Shown: positions 11,957 through 21,486 of the stretch, piece after piece
Numbering within the stretch: the stretch's first letter is position 1
Layout: each line of letters begins with the position of its first letter
NCBI GenBank assembly: GCA_016719535.1
Contig: JADJYX010000020.1
Location: 186,001 to 250,000, forward strand
Direction: 5' to 3'
Source: Rubrivivax sp.
GTDB lineage: Bacteria > Pseudomonadota > Gammaproteobacteria > Burkholderiales > Burkholderiaceae_C
DNA: 64,000 nt
Notes under the pieces: generated by a model
What the model saw: only the letters and a program-made list of their open reading frames with translations
Told to the model about the DNA's origin: nothing
Databases searched by the model: none
Position numbers and translations under genes: made by a program

Positions 11957-12615
11957 TGCGCTTCGATGCCGTCCTGTTCGACCTGGACGGCACCCTGGTC
12001 GACAGCGCACCCGACCTGGCCGGTGCCGCCAACGAACTGCGTGCGCTGCGCGGCCAGCTGCCATTGCCCTATGAAGCCTACCGGCCGCTGGCCGGATCTG
12101 GCGCGCGCGGCATGCTGGCGGCCGCCTTTGGCCTGTCGCCCGGGGATGGCGATTACCTGCCTCTGCGCGAAGCTTTCCTCGGCCTGTATCAGCGGCGGCT
12201 GCTGCGGTCCAGCAGCGTCTTCGCTGCCGTCCCGGCCCTGCTGGCGCGCATCGAGGCCAGCGGACGTCCCTGGGGCGTGGTGACCAACAAGGCCCTGTAC
12301 CTGGCCGAGCCGCTGCTGACCGGGCTGGCGCTGCGCCACCGTGCCGCGGTGCTGGTGGGCGGCGACAGCACGCCGCACACCAAGCCGCATCCGGCACCGC
12401 TGCTGCACGCCGCCAGCAGCCTCGGGCTGGTCGCCGGGCGCTGTGTCTACGTTGGCGACGACGCGCGCGACGTGCAGGCCGGGCGCGCCGCCGGCATGGC
12501 GACCGTGGCTGCCGCCTGGGGCTACCTGGGCCCGGGTGCCCGGCTCGAGGACTGGGGCGCCAGCGGCATCGCCAATTCTCCGATCGACCTCTTGAACTGG
12601 CTCGACCTGCCCTAA
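11956..12615 (+). CDS. gph: Phosphoglycolate phosphatase (HAD family)
   Basis: A 219-residue HAD-superfamily phosphatase. Motif I with the nucleophile is FDLDGTLVDSAPDL, motif II is GVVTNK, motif III lies at KPHPAPLL, and motif IV is YVGDDARDVQAG. The SAPDL segment and cap domain match phosphoglycolate phosphatases encoded next to ubiG in betaproteobacteria. It dephosphorylates 2-phosphoglycolate, a product of DNA repair and oxygenase side reactions. It is coupled to ubiG and ends 12 nt before the tmRNA. Confidence 0.9.
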   Translation: MRFDAVLFDLDGTLVDSAPDLAGAANELRALRGQLPLPYEAYRPLAGSGARGMLAAAFGLSPGDGDYLPLREAFLGLYQRRLLRSSSVFAAVPALLARIEASGRPWGVVTNKALYLAEPLLTGLALRHRAAVLVGGDSTPHTKPHPAPLLHAASSLGLVAGRCVYVGDDARDVQAGRAAGMATVAAAWGYLGPGARLEDWGASGIANSPIDLLNWLDLP

Positions 12616-12627
12616 ACTCCAGGGTTC

Positions 12628-13000
12628 GGGACCGACCTGGCTTCGACGTGGGTGCGGAGCCGGCGCGGGGCATGCCGAGCACCAGTTCGCTCGTAAATCC
12701 ACTGGAAACAAGTAACTGCGAACGACGAACGTTTCGCCCTCGCCGCTTAAAACCGGTGAGCCTCGCAACAGCAGTCCGATGGGCTGGGTATGAGGTCGAA
12801 AGGCTGAATACTGCGAGGTCATTCACATCGGATCGTCCTTGGCTGCGTCATTCAGCCAAGGCCTAAAACCAAGTGACTCGGGGCAGGGGTAGCGTGCTGC
12901 TGCGCGACCCAGGCCCTCAAACTCAAATCAGTCAGCTACGCATGTAGAACCGTCCGGTGATGGCTTGCGGACGGGGGTTCGATTCCCCCCGGTTCCACCA
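12628..13000 (+). ncRNA. ssrA: Transfer-messenger RNA (tmRNA)
   Basis: The 5' end GGGACCGACCTGGCTTCGACG and 3' end GGTTCGATTCCCCCCGGTTCCACCA form the tRNA-like domain: GGGACC pairs with GGTTCC and CCA is encoded. The tag reading frame starts after AACAAGTAACT with GCG and reads ANDERFALAA then TAA, ending in the LAA degron expected for ClpXP recognition. About 373 nt, with pseudoknot-like stretches in the middle. It frees stalled ribosomes and tags the incomplete protein; ClpP and ClpX lie at 45-47 kb of the same window. Confidence 0.97.
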
Positions 13001-13007
13001 TAATGTG

Positions 13008-13039
13008 AAATCCCAACCCTTATCCGGTTGGGATTTTTC
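13008..13039 (+). terminator. Rho-independent terminator of ssrA
   Basis: AAATCCCAACC and GGTTGGGATTT form a stem around a short loop, followed by TTTCT, starting 7 nt after the tmRNA 3' end. Confidence 0.85.
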
Positions 13040-13505
13040 TTGCCCGTTCCCCCTGTGTTGGCGCGGTTTCCGGCCTTTGCCCCTCGAGCACGCCGAACTC
13101 ACGGCCCCTGCGGGCGCAATGGCTGGGGAAGGGGTGGGCAGTGACAACGGGATCAAGGAAGGCAGCCGGCCGGCTGCACATGCTGGCTGCCCGTGAGATG
13201 CATTCGGCCGGAGAGGGTGATCACGGCGATGGCGGCGGCCTTCTGCTGCATGTCACCGACCGGTCATGCCCCTGAGCACCCCCAGGGCCGGGCTGCGCCC
13301 AGCCCGCCCCCCGCGGGGGTCAAGCAAAGTGGCAAAGCCACATTTGCTTGAGCGTCTTCCGGTACACCACCCCTGTCGGGAGGGGCCGCGAGATGGGCCT
13401 TGGCGTGGCGCATCGCAGTCGCCCCGAGCAGGCTGGCGCCAGCCTGACTGCCGCACGCGATCCGGCCCACAAGGCGCGCGAGAACCCGCGCCAGGGGCTT
13501 GGTCT
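13040..13505. other. Intergenic region with strong hairpins, no gene seen
   Basis: No convincing gene is present. The region holds GC-rich palindromes and a hairpin at 13321-13350 (CAAGCAAAGTGGC / GCCACATTTGCTTG, AAA loop, one bulged A). It lies downstream of both ssrA and the convergent radical SAM gene and may end the latter's transcript. The C-rich block and hairpin look like a dispersed intergenic repeat, but no second copy occurs in the window. Confidence 0.4.
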
Positions 13506-15407
13506 TCATCCTTCCAGCGCCCGCGCGATGCAGTCGCGGGCCACCTTGGGCCTGGGCACTCGCACGTCGAACCAACGGCGCACGTCCTGCTCCAGGCCGA
13601 TGCCGTGCATGAAGTTGTAGACCGCCTTTTTCAGGCCTTCGCCCAGCGCGTCGTGGTCGACGCCGGTGGCGTCGCTGAAGGCGACGTCGTTCTTCGCAAA
13701 GCCCTGGAAGGGCGACGGGTGCAGCGTGACGCCAAATCGTGCGGGGTCCGTGCCCACGGGCGAATGCACGGTGCAGCTGAAGCGGTGGAAGAAGCCCGAC
13801 TGGATGCAGCCCGCGGCAAACAACTGCCGCACATATTCCAGCGCATCCACGGTGTCCTGCACCGTCTGCGTCGGAAAGCCGTACATCAGGTAGGCATGCA
13901 CCAGGATGCCGGCGTCGGCAAAGCCCTTGGTCACGCGCGCCACCTGGTCGACCGATACGCCCTTGTTCATCAGCGCCAGCAGCCGGTCCGACGCCACCTC
14001 GAGCCCGCCGGAGATGGCGATGCAGCCGCTGTCGGCCAGCTGCTGGCAAAGCCCGGGGCTGAAGGTCTTCTCGAAGCGCACGTTACCCCACCACGAGATG
14101 GCCACCTGGCGCCGCCGCAGTTCGGCAGCCAGGGCCTTCAGCGACTTCGGCGGCGCGGCTTCGTCGACGAAGTGGAAGCCGGTCTGCCCGGTCTCCTTCA
14201 CGATGGCCTCGATGCGATCGACCAGCGTTTCGGCCGAGGCGGCGTCGTAGCGCGAGATGTAGTCCAGGCCCACGTCGCAGAAGCTGCACTTCTTCCAGTA
14301 ACAGCCATGCGCCACCGTGAGCTTGTTCCAGCGCCCGTCGGACCACAGCCGGTGCATGGGGTTGAGCAGGTCGAGCAGCGACAGGTAGCGGTCGATCGGC
14401 AGCCCGTCCCAGGTCGGCGTGCCCACGTCCTCGAACGGCACGTCGGGCTCGGTCCAGTTGACGTAGTTCACCGCACCCTCGTGGCGCACGAAGGTGCGCA
14501 CCAGGCGGCTGCGCGAACGCCGGCCGCCCAGGTGCTCCAGCAGGGCCAGCAGCGGGCGCTCGCCGGCGTCGAGGGTGACATAGTCGAAGTGATCGAAGAC
14601 GCGCGGCTCGGCCAGTTCGCGCAGCTCGGTGTTGACGAAGCCGCCGCCCAGGGCGGTGACGATGCGCGGATCGTGCGCCTTGATCGCCTGCGCGATGCGC
14701 AAGGCGCCGTAGACGGCGCCGGGAAAGGGCACCGACACCAGCACGAGCCCCGGCTGGTGGCGATCGATGGCGTCGCGCGTCAGCTGCTGCAGCAGGCGGT
14801 CGATCAGCGTCGGCGGCGCCGCCAGCGCCTCGGCCAGCGGTTCGAAGCCCGGCTGGCTCATCGCCAGACGCTCGCCGTAGCGCACGAATTCGAAGCGCGG
14901 GTCGATGGCCTCGCGCAGCAGGTCGGCGATGTCGTTGAGGTACAGCGTGGCCAGGTGGCGCGCGCGGTCCTGCACGCCCAGCGCGCCGAAGGCCCAGGCC
15001 AGCGGGTCGCCGCCCTCGGGGTCGACGTAGACCTCGAGCGCGTCGAAGCGCGGCCCTTCGGGCAGGAAGCAGCGGCTGCCGATGCGGTGCGCCAGTGTGG
15101 GGTCGCGGCCCTGCAGGAACGCGATCGTCGGATCGATGGTGGCGGCGTAGCGGTCGTAGGCGTCGACGAAGGCCTGCGCATGCGGCCCGCGTGACGTGCC
15201 GGGCCGGGCCAGCACCTCGTCGCGCACGGCGGCCAGGCCCCTGGCCGACAGCAGCGCCAGCGCCAGCGCGAGCGCCAGATCCTCCTGCACCGCCGGCACG
15301 CCGCGTGAGCGCAGAAAGCCCGTGAGGTAGGCAGTCGAGGGGTAGGGCGTATTGAGCTGCGTCATCGGGGCGATGAGCGACAGCACGCGCAGCGGGGGCG
15401 GGGACAT
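13506..15407 (-). CDS. B12-binding-type radical SAM protein
   Basis: A 633-residue protein starting MSPPPLRVLSLIAPMTQLNTPYPSTAYL. The N-terminal half resembles the cobalamin-binding fold of the BchE-like radical SAM group (ALGGGFVNTELR, FDYVTLDAGERPLLALL). The cluster-binding cysteines lie in AHGCYWKKCSFCDVGLDYI, spaced CX4CX2C as in several members of this group, followed by FHFVDEAAPPKSL and ISGGLEVASDRLLALMNKGVS. The substrate is unknown. It stands alone between ssrA and hppA. A longer frame to 15515 exists but the extra N-terminus is unlike the family. Confidence 0.8.
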   Translation of the reverse strand: MSPPPLRVLSLIAPMTQLNTPYPSTAYLTGFLRSRGVPAVQEDLALALALALLSARGLAAVRDEVLARPGTSRGPHAQAFVDAYDRYAATIDPTIAFLQGRDPTLAHRIGSRCFLPEGPRFDALEVYVDPEGGDPLAWAFGALGVQDRARHLATLYLNDIADLLREAIDPRFEFVRYGERLAMSQPGFEPLAEALAAPPTLIDRLLQQLTRDAIDRHQPGLVLVSVPFPGAVYGALRIAQAIKAHDPRIVTALGGGFVNTELRELAEPRVFDHFDYVTLDAGERPLLALLEHLGGRRSRSRLVRTFVRHEGAVNYVNWTEPDVPFEDVGTPTWDGLPIDRYLSLLDLLNPMHRLWSDGRWNKLTVAHGCYWKKCSFCDVGLDYISRYDAASAETLVDRIEAIVKETGQTGFHFVDEAAPPKSLKALAAELRRRQVAISWWGNVRFEKTFSPGLCQQLADSGCIAISGGLEVASDRLLALMNKGVSVDQVARVTKGFADAGILVHAYLMYGFPTQTVQDTVDALEYVRQLFAAGCIQSGFFHRFSCTVHSPVGTDPARFGVTLHPSPFQGFAKNDVAFSDATGVDHDALGEGLKKAVYNFMHGIGLEQDVRRWFDVRVPRPKVARDCIARALEG

Positions 15408-15547
15408 GGCGGACTGGGGTGGCGGTCGTCGATTGTCCGTCGCCAGAGCCGGCTGCACCGGCCCCGCCAGGTACAAGGGCCTGGCGCTCGCGCGCCAGGC
15501 CCTGTCGGGAGACACCCGCCGGCACGAGGCTCAGGCCGGCTGCGGCC

Positions 15548-17737
15548 TCAGCGTGAGGCGGCCGACGCGGCCGGGGCCGCGGCTTCCGACGCCGCGGCCG
15601 GAGCCGCAGCAGGCGCAGGCATCGCGGCCGGAGCCGTCACCGCAGCCGGCGCGGCATGCGGGGCCGGCGCCTTGGCGGTGGTCGACATCGGCAGCAGCGG
15701 CACGATCAGCAGCGCGACGATGTTGATGATCTTGATCAGCGGATTGACGGCCGGGCCGGCGGTGTCCTTGTAGGGGTCGCCCACGGTGTCGCCCGTCACG
15801 GCCGCCTTGTGGGCCTCGCCGCCCTTCTTGTGCATGGTGCCGTTGGCGTCGGCGAAGCCTTCCTCGATCAGCTTCTTGGCGTTGTCCCAGGCGCCGCCGC
15901 CCGTGCACATGCTGATGCCGACGAACAGGCCGGTGACGATGGTGCCCATCAGCAGGCCGCCCAGCGCGGCCGGGCCGAGCAGCATGCCCACCAGGATGGG
16001 GGCCACCACCGGCAGCAGCGACGGCACGATCATTTCCTTGATCGCCGCCGTGGTCAGCATGTCGACCGCCGCGCTGTAGTCGGGCTTGCGCTTGTTGGCC
16101 ATGATGGCGCCGTCGGCAAACTGCTTGCGCACCTCCACCACCACCGCACCGGCGGCGCGGCCGACCGCTTCCATCGCCATGGCGCCGAAGAGGTAGGGGA
16201 TGAGGCCGCCGATGAACAGGCCGACGATCACCTTGTGGTCGGAGAGGTCGAAGGACAGCACCATGCCGCGCGCTTCCAGCGCGTGGGTGTAGTCGGCAAA
16301 CAGCACCAGCGCGGCCAGGCCCGCCGAGCCGATCGCATAACCCTTGGTCACCGCCTTGGTGGTGTTGCCCACGGCGTCCAGCGGGTCGGTGACGTCGCGC
16401 ACGCTGCTGGGCAGCTCGGCCATCTCGGCAATGCCGCCGGCGTTGTCGGTGATGGGGCCGTAGGCGTCCAGCGCCACCACGATGCCGGCCATGCTCAGCA
16501 TCGAGGTGGCGGCGATGGCGATGCCGTACAGGCCGCCCAGCGCATGGGCCGCATAGATGGCCAGGCAGATGAAGGCCACCGGCCAGGCGGTGGACTTCAT
16601 CGACACGCCCAGGCCGGCGATGATGTTGGTGCCATGGCCGGTGGTGGAGGCCTGCGCGATGTGCTGCACCGGCTTGTATTGCGTGCCGGTATAGAACTCG
16701 GTGATCCACACCATCGCGGCGGTGAGGACCAGGCCCACCACGCAGGCGCCGAACAGGCGCAGGTGCGTGCCCGCGCCCAGCGCATCGGCCGGCATCACCG
16801 CGGCGGTGACGAAGTAGAAGGCCACCAGCGAGATCACGCCGGCGACGATCAGGCCCTTGTACAGCGCCGGCATCACGTTCTTCATGCCCGGGCTGGCCTT
16901 GACGAAGCCGCAGCCGATGATCGACGCGATGATCGACACGCCGCCCAGCGCCAGCGGGTAGATGACGGCCTGCAGCGCGGCGTTCTTGACCATCAGCGCG
17001 CCCAGCGCCATCGCGGCGATCAGCGTCACCGCATAGGTCTCGAACAGGTCGGCGGCCATGCCGGCGCAGTCGCCGACGTTGTCACCCACGTTGTCGGCGA
17101 TCACCGCCGGGTTGCGCGGGTCGTCCTCGGGGATGCCGGCTTCCACCTTGCCCACCAGGTCGGCGCCGACGTCGGCGCCCTTGGTGAAGATGCCGCCGCC
17201 CAGGCGCGCGAAGATCGAGATCAGCGAGGAGCCGAAGGCCAGGCCGAGCAGCGGTTTCAGGGTCTCGGAGTCGGCGTTGGTGCCGCCGCTGACGTACCAG
17301 AAGAAGAGGCTGACGCCCAGCAGCCCGAGGCCGACCACCAGCATGCCGGTGATGGCGCCGCCCTTGAAGGCCACGTCCAGCGCCGGGCCGATGCCCTTGG
17401 TGGCGGCCTGCGCCGTGCGCACGTTGGCGCGCACCGAGACGTTCATGCCGATGAAGCCGCAGGCGCCCGAGAGCACCGCGCCAATCACAAAGCCGATGGC
17501 CGTCTTGGTGCCGAGGAAGACGAAGATGAGGACGGCCAGCACCACGCCGACGATGGCGATGGTCTTGTACTGCCGCGCCAGGTAGGCCGCAGCCCCCTGC
17601 TGGATCGCGCCGGCGATCTCCTGCATGCGGGCATTGCCCGCGTCCTGGTTCAGGATCCAGCTGCGCTGGACGAACCCGTAGATGACGGCCGCAAGGCCGC
17701 AGGCCAGCGCTAGATAGAGCGCCATCGTCGTCGACAT
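15548..17737 (-). CDS. hppA: Membrane-bound proton-pumping pyrophosphatase
   Basis: A 729-residue polytopic membrane enzyme coupling pyrophosphate hydrolysis to proton export. Diagnostic pieces include GGGIFTKGADVGADLVGKVE, DDPRNPAVIADNVGDNVGDCAG, and late on TGDTVGDPYKDTAGPAVNPL. The GNTTKAVTKGYAIGSAG segment has Lys at the position separating potassium-independent from potassium-dependent enzymes, so the potassium-independent type is inferred. The start (MSTTMALYLALACG) follows AAGGAGATCACTCC. The C-terminal 40 residues are an Ala/Pro-rich extension beyond the usual family end. It is divergent from the soluble pyrophosphatase gene ppa. Confidence 0.95.
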   Translation of the reverse strand: MSTTMALYLALACGLAAVIYGFVQRSWILNQDAGNARMQEIAGAIQQGAAAYLARQYKTIAIVGVVLAVLIFVFLGTKTAIGFVIGAVLSGACGFIGMNVSVRANVRTAQAATKGIGPALDVAFKGGAITGMLVVGLGLLGVSLFFWYVSGGTNADSETLKPLLGLAFGSSLISIFARLGGGIFTKGADVGADLVGKVEAGIPEDDPRNPAVIADNVGDNVGDCAGMAADLFETYAVTLIAAMALGALMVKNAALQAVIYPLALGGVSIIASIIGCGFVKASPGMKNVMPALYKGLIVAGVISLVAFYFVTAAVMPADALGAGTHLRLFGACVVGLVLTAAMVWITEFYTGTQYKPVQHIAQASTTGHGTNIIAGLGVSMKSTAWPVAFICLAIYAAHALGGLYGIAIAATSMLSMAGIVVALDAYGPITDNAGGIAEMAELPSSVRDVTDPLDAVGNTTKAVTKGYAIGSAGLAALVLFADYTHALEARGMVLSFDLSDHKVIVGLFIGGLIPYLFGAMAMEAVGRAAGAVVVEVRKQFADGAIMANKRKPDYSAAVDMLTTAAIKEMIVPSLLPVVAPILVGMLLGPAALGGLLMGTIVTGLFVGISMCTGGGAWDNAKKLIEEGFADANGTMHKKGGEAHKAAVTGDTVGDPYKDTAGPAVNPLIKIINIVALLIVPLLPMSTTAKAPAPHAAPAAVTAPAAMPAPAAAPAAASEAAAPAASAASR

Positions 17738-17975
17738 GGAGTGATCTCCTTCCTCGTTCCGGTCTTTGTTGAATGCTCGAGAAGGCGTCTTTGGCACGGC
17801 CGCGACCCTCGGGGCCGTGCCGGACGCCTCGCGCGGGGGATGCTATACGGGATGGCGATGCCCGCCGGCATGGGTTTTCCACCGGTTGCGAGGGCCTTGC
17901 GATGCGTCAACGAGCCGTCAGGCCGTGGCAAGCCGCCTGCCTAGAATCGGCGCCCGGACAACCCGAGAATCCCCC

Positions 17976-18518
17976 ATGAGCCTGCACAACGTGACCCCGG
18001 GCGCCAAGGCGCCGGCCGAGTTCAACGTCATCATCGAGATTCCGATGAACGCCGACCCGATCAAATACGAGGTCGACGAGGAAAGCGGGGCGTTGTTCGT
18101 CGACCGCTTCATGGCCACCTCGATGCACTACCCGTGCAACTACGGCTACATCCCGCAGACGCTGGCCGACGACGGCGACCCGGTGGATGTGCTGGTCATG
18201 ACGCCGGTGCCGCTGATCCCGGGCGTGGTGGTCACCTGCCGGCCGCTGGGCGTGCTGAAGATGGACGACGAAGCCGGCGGCGACAACAAGCTGCTGGCGG
18301 TGCCGGTGGACAAGATCCTGTCGATCTACAGCCAGTGGAAGAAGCCCGAGGACCTGAATCCGTTGCGGCTGAAGACCATCCAGCATTTCTTCGAGCACTA
18401 CAAGGACCTGGAAGAAGGCAAGTGGGTCAAGGTGCTGGGCTGGGAAGGCCCCGACAGCGCGCGCCAGGAGGTCGTCACCGGCATGGCCAACTGGACCCAG
18501 ATCCACCGCAAGGCCTGA
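17976..18518 (+). CDS. ppa: Soluble inorganic pyrophosphatase
   Basis: A 180-residue family I pyrophosphatase. The metal-binding signature is DGDPVDVLVMTP, preceded by YPCNYGYIPQTLADD, and the N-terminus reads NVIIEIPMNADPIKYEVDEESGAL. It hydrolyses pyrophosphate in the cytoplasm, driving biosynthetic reactions forward. The hppA gene lies divergently 238 nt away, so the cell has both an energy-wasting and an energy-conserving way of removing pyrophosphate from neighbouring genes. Confidence 0.96.
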   Translation: MSLHNVTPGAKAPAEFNVIIEIPMNADPIKYEVDEESGALFVDRFMATSMHYPCNYGYIPQTLADDGDPVDVLVMTPVPLIPGVVVTCRPLGVLKMDDEAGGDNKLLAVPVDKILSIYSQWKKPEDLNPLRLKTIQHFFEHYKDLEEGKWVKVLGWEGPDSARQEVVTGMANWTQIHRKA

Positions 18519-18532
18519 GGGCCGGCGGACCG

Positions 18533-19741
18533 TCAGTCCGGCGCCGGCGCCGGGCCTGCCATCGGGGCCACCTGCGGGTGGCCTTCGCCGTTCTTGAACG
18601 GGTTGTGCTCGTGCAACTCGTCCACATACTGGCCGATGCCTTCGCGTTCGCGCGCCAGCGCCTCGGCGATGGCGGCGGCAAAGCGTGCGTCAGCCACCTG
18701 GTGCGCCGATGCCGTGCCCACCGGCAGCAGGCCACGCGCCATCTTGTGCTCCCCCTGCGCACCGCCCTCGAAGCGCGTATAGCCGTTGGCGAGGCACCAT
18801 TGCAGCGGCTGGTAGTAGCAGGCCTCGAAGTGCAGGCAGGGCACGTGCACCGTGGCGCCCCAGTAACGGCCCCAGGCGGCGCGGTGGTCGGCGTCGACCG
18901 CGATCAGCGAACAGGCGATCGGCGCGCCGCCCCGGTGGGCCACGAACAGCACCCAGTGCTGCGGCATCGTGGCCGCCATGCGGCGGAAGAAGTCGCGCGT
19001 GAGGTAGGGCGTCGAGTGGTGGGCGCGGTAGGTCAGCGTGTAGCAATGGTGGAAGAAGCACCACAGCGCATCGTCGATTGCCGCGCCCTCGTGAACGGTG
19101 AGGCTCACGCCGGCCTCGGCGACGCGCCGCCGCTCCTGCAGGATCTTCTTGCGCTTGTCGCGCTGCAGGCGCTGCAGCAGGCCGTTGAAATCCCGCACCG
19201 GGTCGGTCGCATCCTGCTGCCAGTGAAACTGCACGCCGTGGCGGATCATCCAGCCGGCACGCTCGAAGGCCGCCTGGTCGGCCCCGTCGAGAAACAGCAC
19301 GTGGGCCGATGACAGCCCGGTCTGTCGTGTGAAGCGGTCGATGGCATCGACCAGCCGGTCGCGCCAGCCGTCGTCCTCGGCCAGCAGCCGGCTGCCCGGC
19401 ACCGGCGTGAAGGGCACCGCGCACAGCGCCTTCGGGTAGTAGGCCAGGCCATGCCGGCGGTAGGCATCGGCCCACGACCAGTCGAAGACATATTCGCCGT
19501 AGGAGTGATCCTTCAGGTAGAGCGCGCAGGCCGCGCGCAGCTGGTCGCCTTCGTGCAGCGTCAGCCAGGCCGGCTGCCAGCCGGTGGCGGCATCGGCCGA
19601 GCCCGAGGCCTCGAGCGCCAGCAGGTATTCATGGCGCATGAACGGCGTCGGACGGGCCTGCCGCTGCAGCAGCCGGTTCCAGCCGGCGGCCGGCACCTCG
19701 GTGGCAGCGGCGTGAACCCGGATGAGATACTCGCTCGTCAA
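18533..19741 (-). CDS. FemAB/GNAT-like acyltransferase (DUF482 type)
   Basis: A 402-residue cytoplasmic protein resembling the COG3146/DUF482 group, predicted acyltransferases related to FemAB and GNAT proteins. Typical segments are PFMRHEYLLALEASGS, YVFDWSWADAYRRHGL, LQRDKRKKILQERRRV, HSTPYLTRDFFRRMA and YTRFEGGAQGEHKMARGLLP. The substrate is unknown; the older name peptidogalycan biosynthesis protein in databases is unsupported. It converges with ppa (14 nt apart) and diverges from nadE with only 29 nt between starts. Confidence 0.75.
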   Translation of the reverse strand: MTSEYLIRVHAAATEVPAAGWNRLLQRQARPTPFMRHEYLLALEASGSADAATGWQPAWLTLHEGDQLRAACALYLKDHSYGEYVFDWSWADAYRRHGLAYYPKALCAVPFTPVPGSRLLAEDDGWRDRLVDAIDRFTRQTGLSSAHVLFLDGADQAAFERAGWMIRHGVQFHWQQDATDPVRDFNGLLQRLQRDKRKKILQERRRVAEAGVSLTVHEGAAIDDALWCFFHHCYTLTYRAHHSTPYLTRDFFRRMAATMPQHWVLFVAHRGGAPIACSLIAVDADHRAAWGRYWGATVHVPCLHFEACYYQPLQWCLANGYTRFEGGAQGEHKMARGLLPVGTASAHQVADARFAAAIAEALAREREGIGQYVDELHEHNPFKNGEGHPQVAPMAGPAPAPD

Positions 19742-19770
19742 ATGAAGGTCACTCCGCGGGGTCTGGCGAG

Positions 19771-21453
19771 ATGAAGGTCGTACTGGCGCAGTTCAACGCC
19801 ACCGTGGGTGACCTGGCCGGCAACGCCCGCCGCCTGGCGCAGGTCGCGCGCCAGGCCCATGCCGACGGTGCCCGCGTGGTGCTGGCCCCCGAACTGGCGC
19901 TGTGCGGCTACCCGCCCGAGGACCTGCTGCTGCGCCCGGCCTTCATGCAGGCCTGCCGGGAGGCGCTGCAGGGCCTGGCGGCCGATCTGTCGGACTGTGA
20001 AGGGCTGCATGTGATCGTCGGCCACCCGCACCAGCTCGGCGAGCGCGGCGATGTTAGGTCGAAGTCGCACCTCGTGCAGAAGCGGCTCAATGCGGCCTCG
20101 GTGCTGAGCGGGGGACACGTGCTGGCAACCTACTGCAAGCGCGAACTGCCCAACTACCAGGTGTTCGACGAGCGCCGTTATTTCGCGTCGGGCCGCGACG
20201 AGGGGCAGGGTCCCGTCGTCTTTGCGGTCGACGGCGTGCGCTTCGGTGTGCTCATCTGCGAGGACGCCTGGTTCGACGAGCCGGCGCGGCTGGCGCGCGA
20301 CGCCGGCGCGCAGGTGCTGTGCGTGCTCAACGCCTCGCCCTTCCACATCGACAAGGCCGACGAACGCGAGCAGCGCATGGCCGAGCGCGCGCGCCAGACC
20401 GGGCTGCCGCTGCTGTATGCACACCTGGTCGGCGGGCAGGACGAGGTGGTCTTCGACGGCGCCTCGTTCGCGGTCGATGCGCAGGGGCGCATCGTGGCGC
20501 GCGCGGCCTCGTTCGCCGAGGACAGCCTGCTGGTGAGCTTCGATGCCGACCGCGTGCCCGGCGGCCGCCTCGAGCCGGTGCCGCCGATCGAGGAACAGGC
20601 CTGGGCCGCGCTGGTCACCGGCGTGCGCGACTATGTCGGCAAGAACGGATTCCCGGGCGCGATCATCGGCCTGTCGGGTGGCGTCGACTCGGCGCTGGTG
20701 CTGGCGCTGGCCGTCGATGCGCTGGGCGCCGAGCGCGTGCGCACGGTGATGATGCCCTCGCCGTATACGGCCGAGATCTCGTGGCTCGATGCGCGCGCCA
20801 TGGCCGCGCGGCTGGGCGTGCGCTACGAGGAGCTGGCGATCGCGCCGATGTTCGACGCCTTCCGCCAGACGCTGGCGCCGCAGTTCGCGGGCCTGGCCGA
20901 GGACGCGACCGAAGAGAACCTGCAGGCGCGCATCCGCGGCACGCTGCTGATGGCCTTGTCCAACAAGACCGGCTGGATCGTGCTGACCACCGGCAACAAG
21001 AGCGAGATGGCCACCGGCTACTGCACGCTGTACGGTGACATGGCCGGTGGCTTTGCGGTCATCAAGGATGTCGTCAAGACCCTGGTCTATCGCCTGTGCG
21101 ACTGGAAGAACCGACAGCCCAACCGCCGCGCCGACGGCAGCGTGGGCCCCGTGATCCCCGAGCGCATCCTCACGCGCGCGCCCTCGGCGGAACTGCGCCC
21201 CGACCAGACCGACCAGGACAGCCTGCCGCCGTACGACGTGCTCGACGGCATCCTGTCGATGTACATGGAGAACGACCACGCCATCGAGGACATCATCGCC
21301 GCCGGCTACGAGCGCGCCGATGTCGAGAAGGTGACGCGGCTGATCAAGCTCAACGAGTACAAGCGGCGCCAGTCGCCGGTGGGCATCCGCATCACGCACC
21401 GGGCCTTCGGGCGCGACTGGCGCTACCCCATCACCTCGAAGTTCCGTGCTTAA
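19771..21453 (+). CDS. nadE: NAD+ synthase with glutaminase domain
   Basis: A 560-residue two-domain enzyme making NAD from deamido-NAD, ATP and glutamine. Residues 1-260 are a nitrilase-type glutamine amidotransferase: Glu in VVLAPELALCGYPPEDL, Lys in KRELPNYQVFDE, nucleophile Cys in GVLICEDAWF. The synthetase part from about residue 290 has the ATP-pyrophosphatase loop GLSGGVDSALVLAL, then TGNKSEMATGYCTLYGDMAGG. No truncation. It is followed by glnB after 33 nt, an order found in related bacteria, linking NAD synthesis with nitrogen sensing. Confidence 0.95.
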   Translation: MKVVLAQFNATVGDLAGNARRLAQVARQAHADGARVVLAPELALCGYPPEDLLLRPAFMQACREALQGLAADLSDCEGLHVIVGHPHQLGERGDVRSKSHLVQKRLNAASVLSGGHVLATYCKRELPNYQVFDERRYFASGRDEGQGPVVFAVDGVRFGVLICEDAWFDEPARLARDAGAQVLCVLNASPFHIDKADEREQRMAERARQTGLPLLYAHLVGGQDEVVFDGASFAVDAQGRIVARAASFAEDSLLVSFDADRVPGGRLEPVPPIEEQAWAALVTGVRDYVGKNGFPGAIIGLSGGVDSALVLALAVDALGAERVRTVMMPSPYTAEISWLDARAMAARLGVRYEELAIAPMFDAFRQTLAPQFAGLAEDATEENLQARIRGTLLMALSNKTGWIVLTTGNKSEMATGYCTLYGDMAGGFAVIKDVVKTLVYRLCDWKNRQPNRRADGSVGPVIPERILTRAPSAELRPDQTDQDSLPPYDVLDGILSMYMENDHAIEDIIAAGYERADVEKVTRLIKLNEYKRRQSPVGIRITHRAFGRDWRYPITSKFRA

Positions 21454-21486
21454 ATCGAGTCAGTCGAAACCCGTGTTGGAGCCGCG

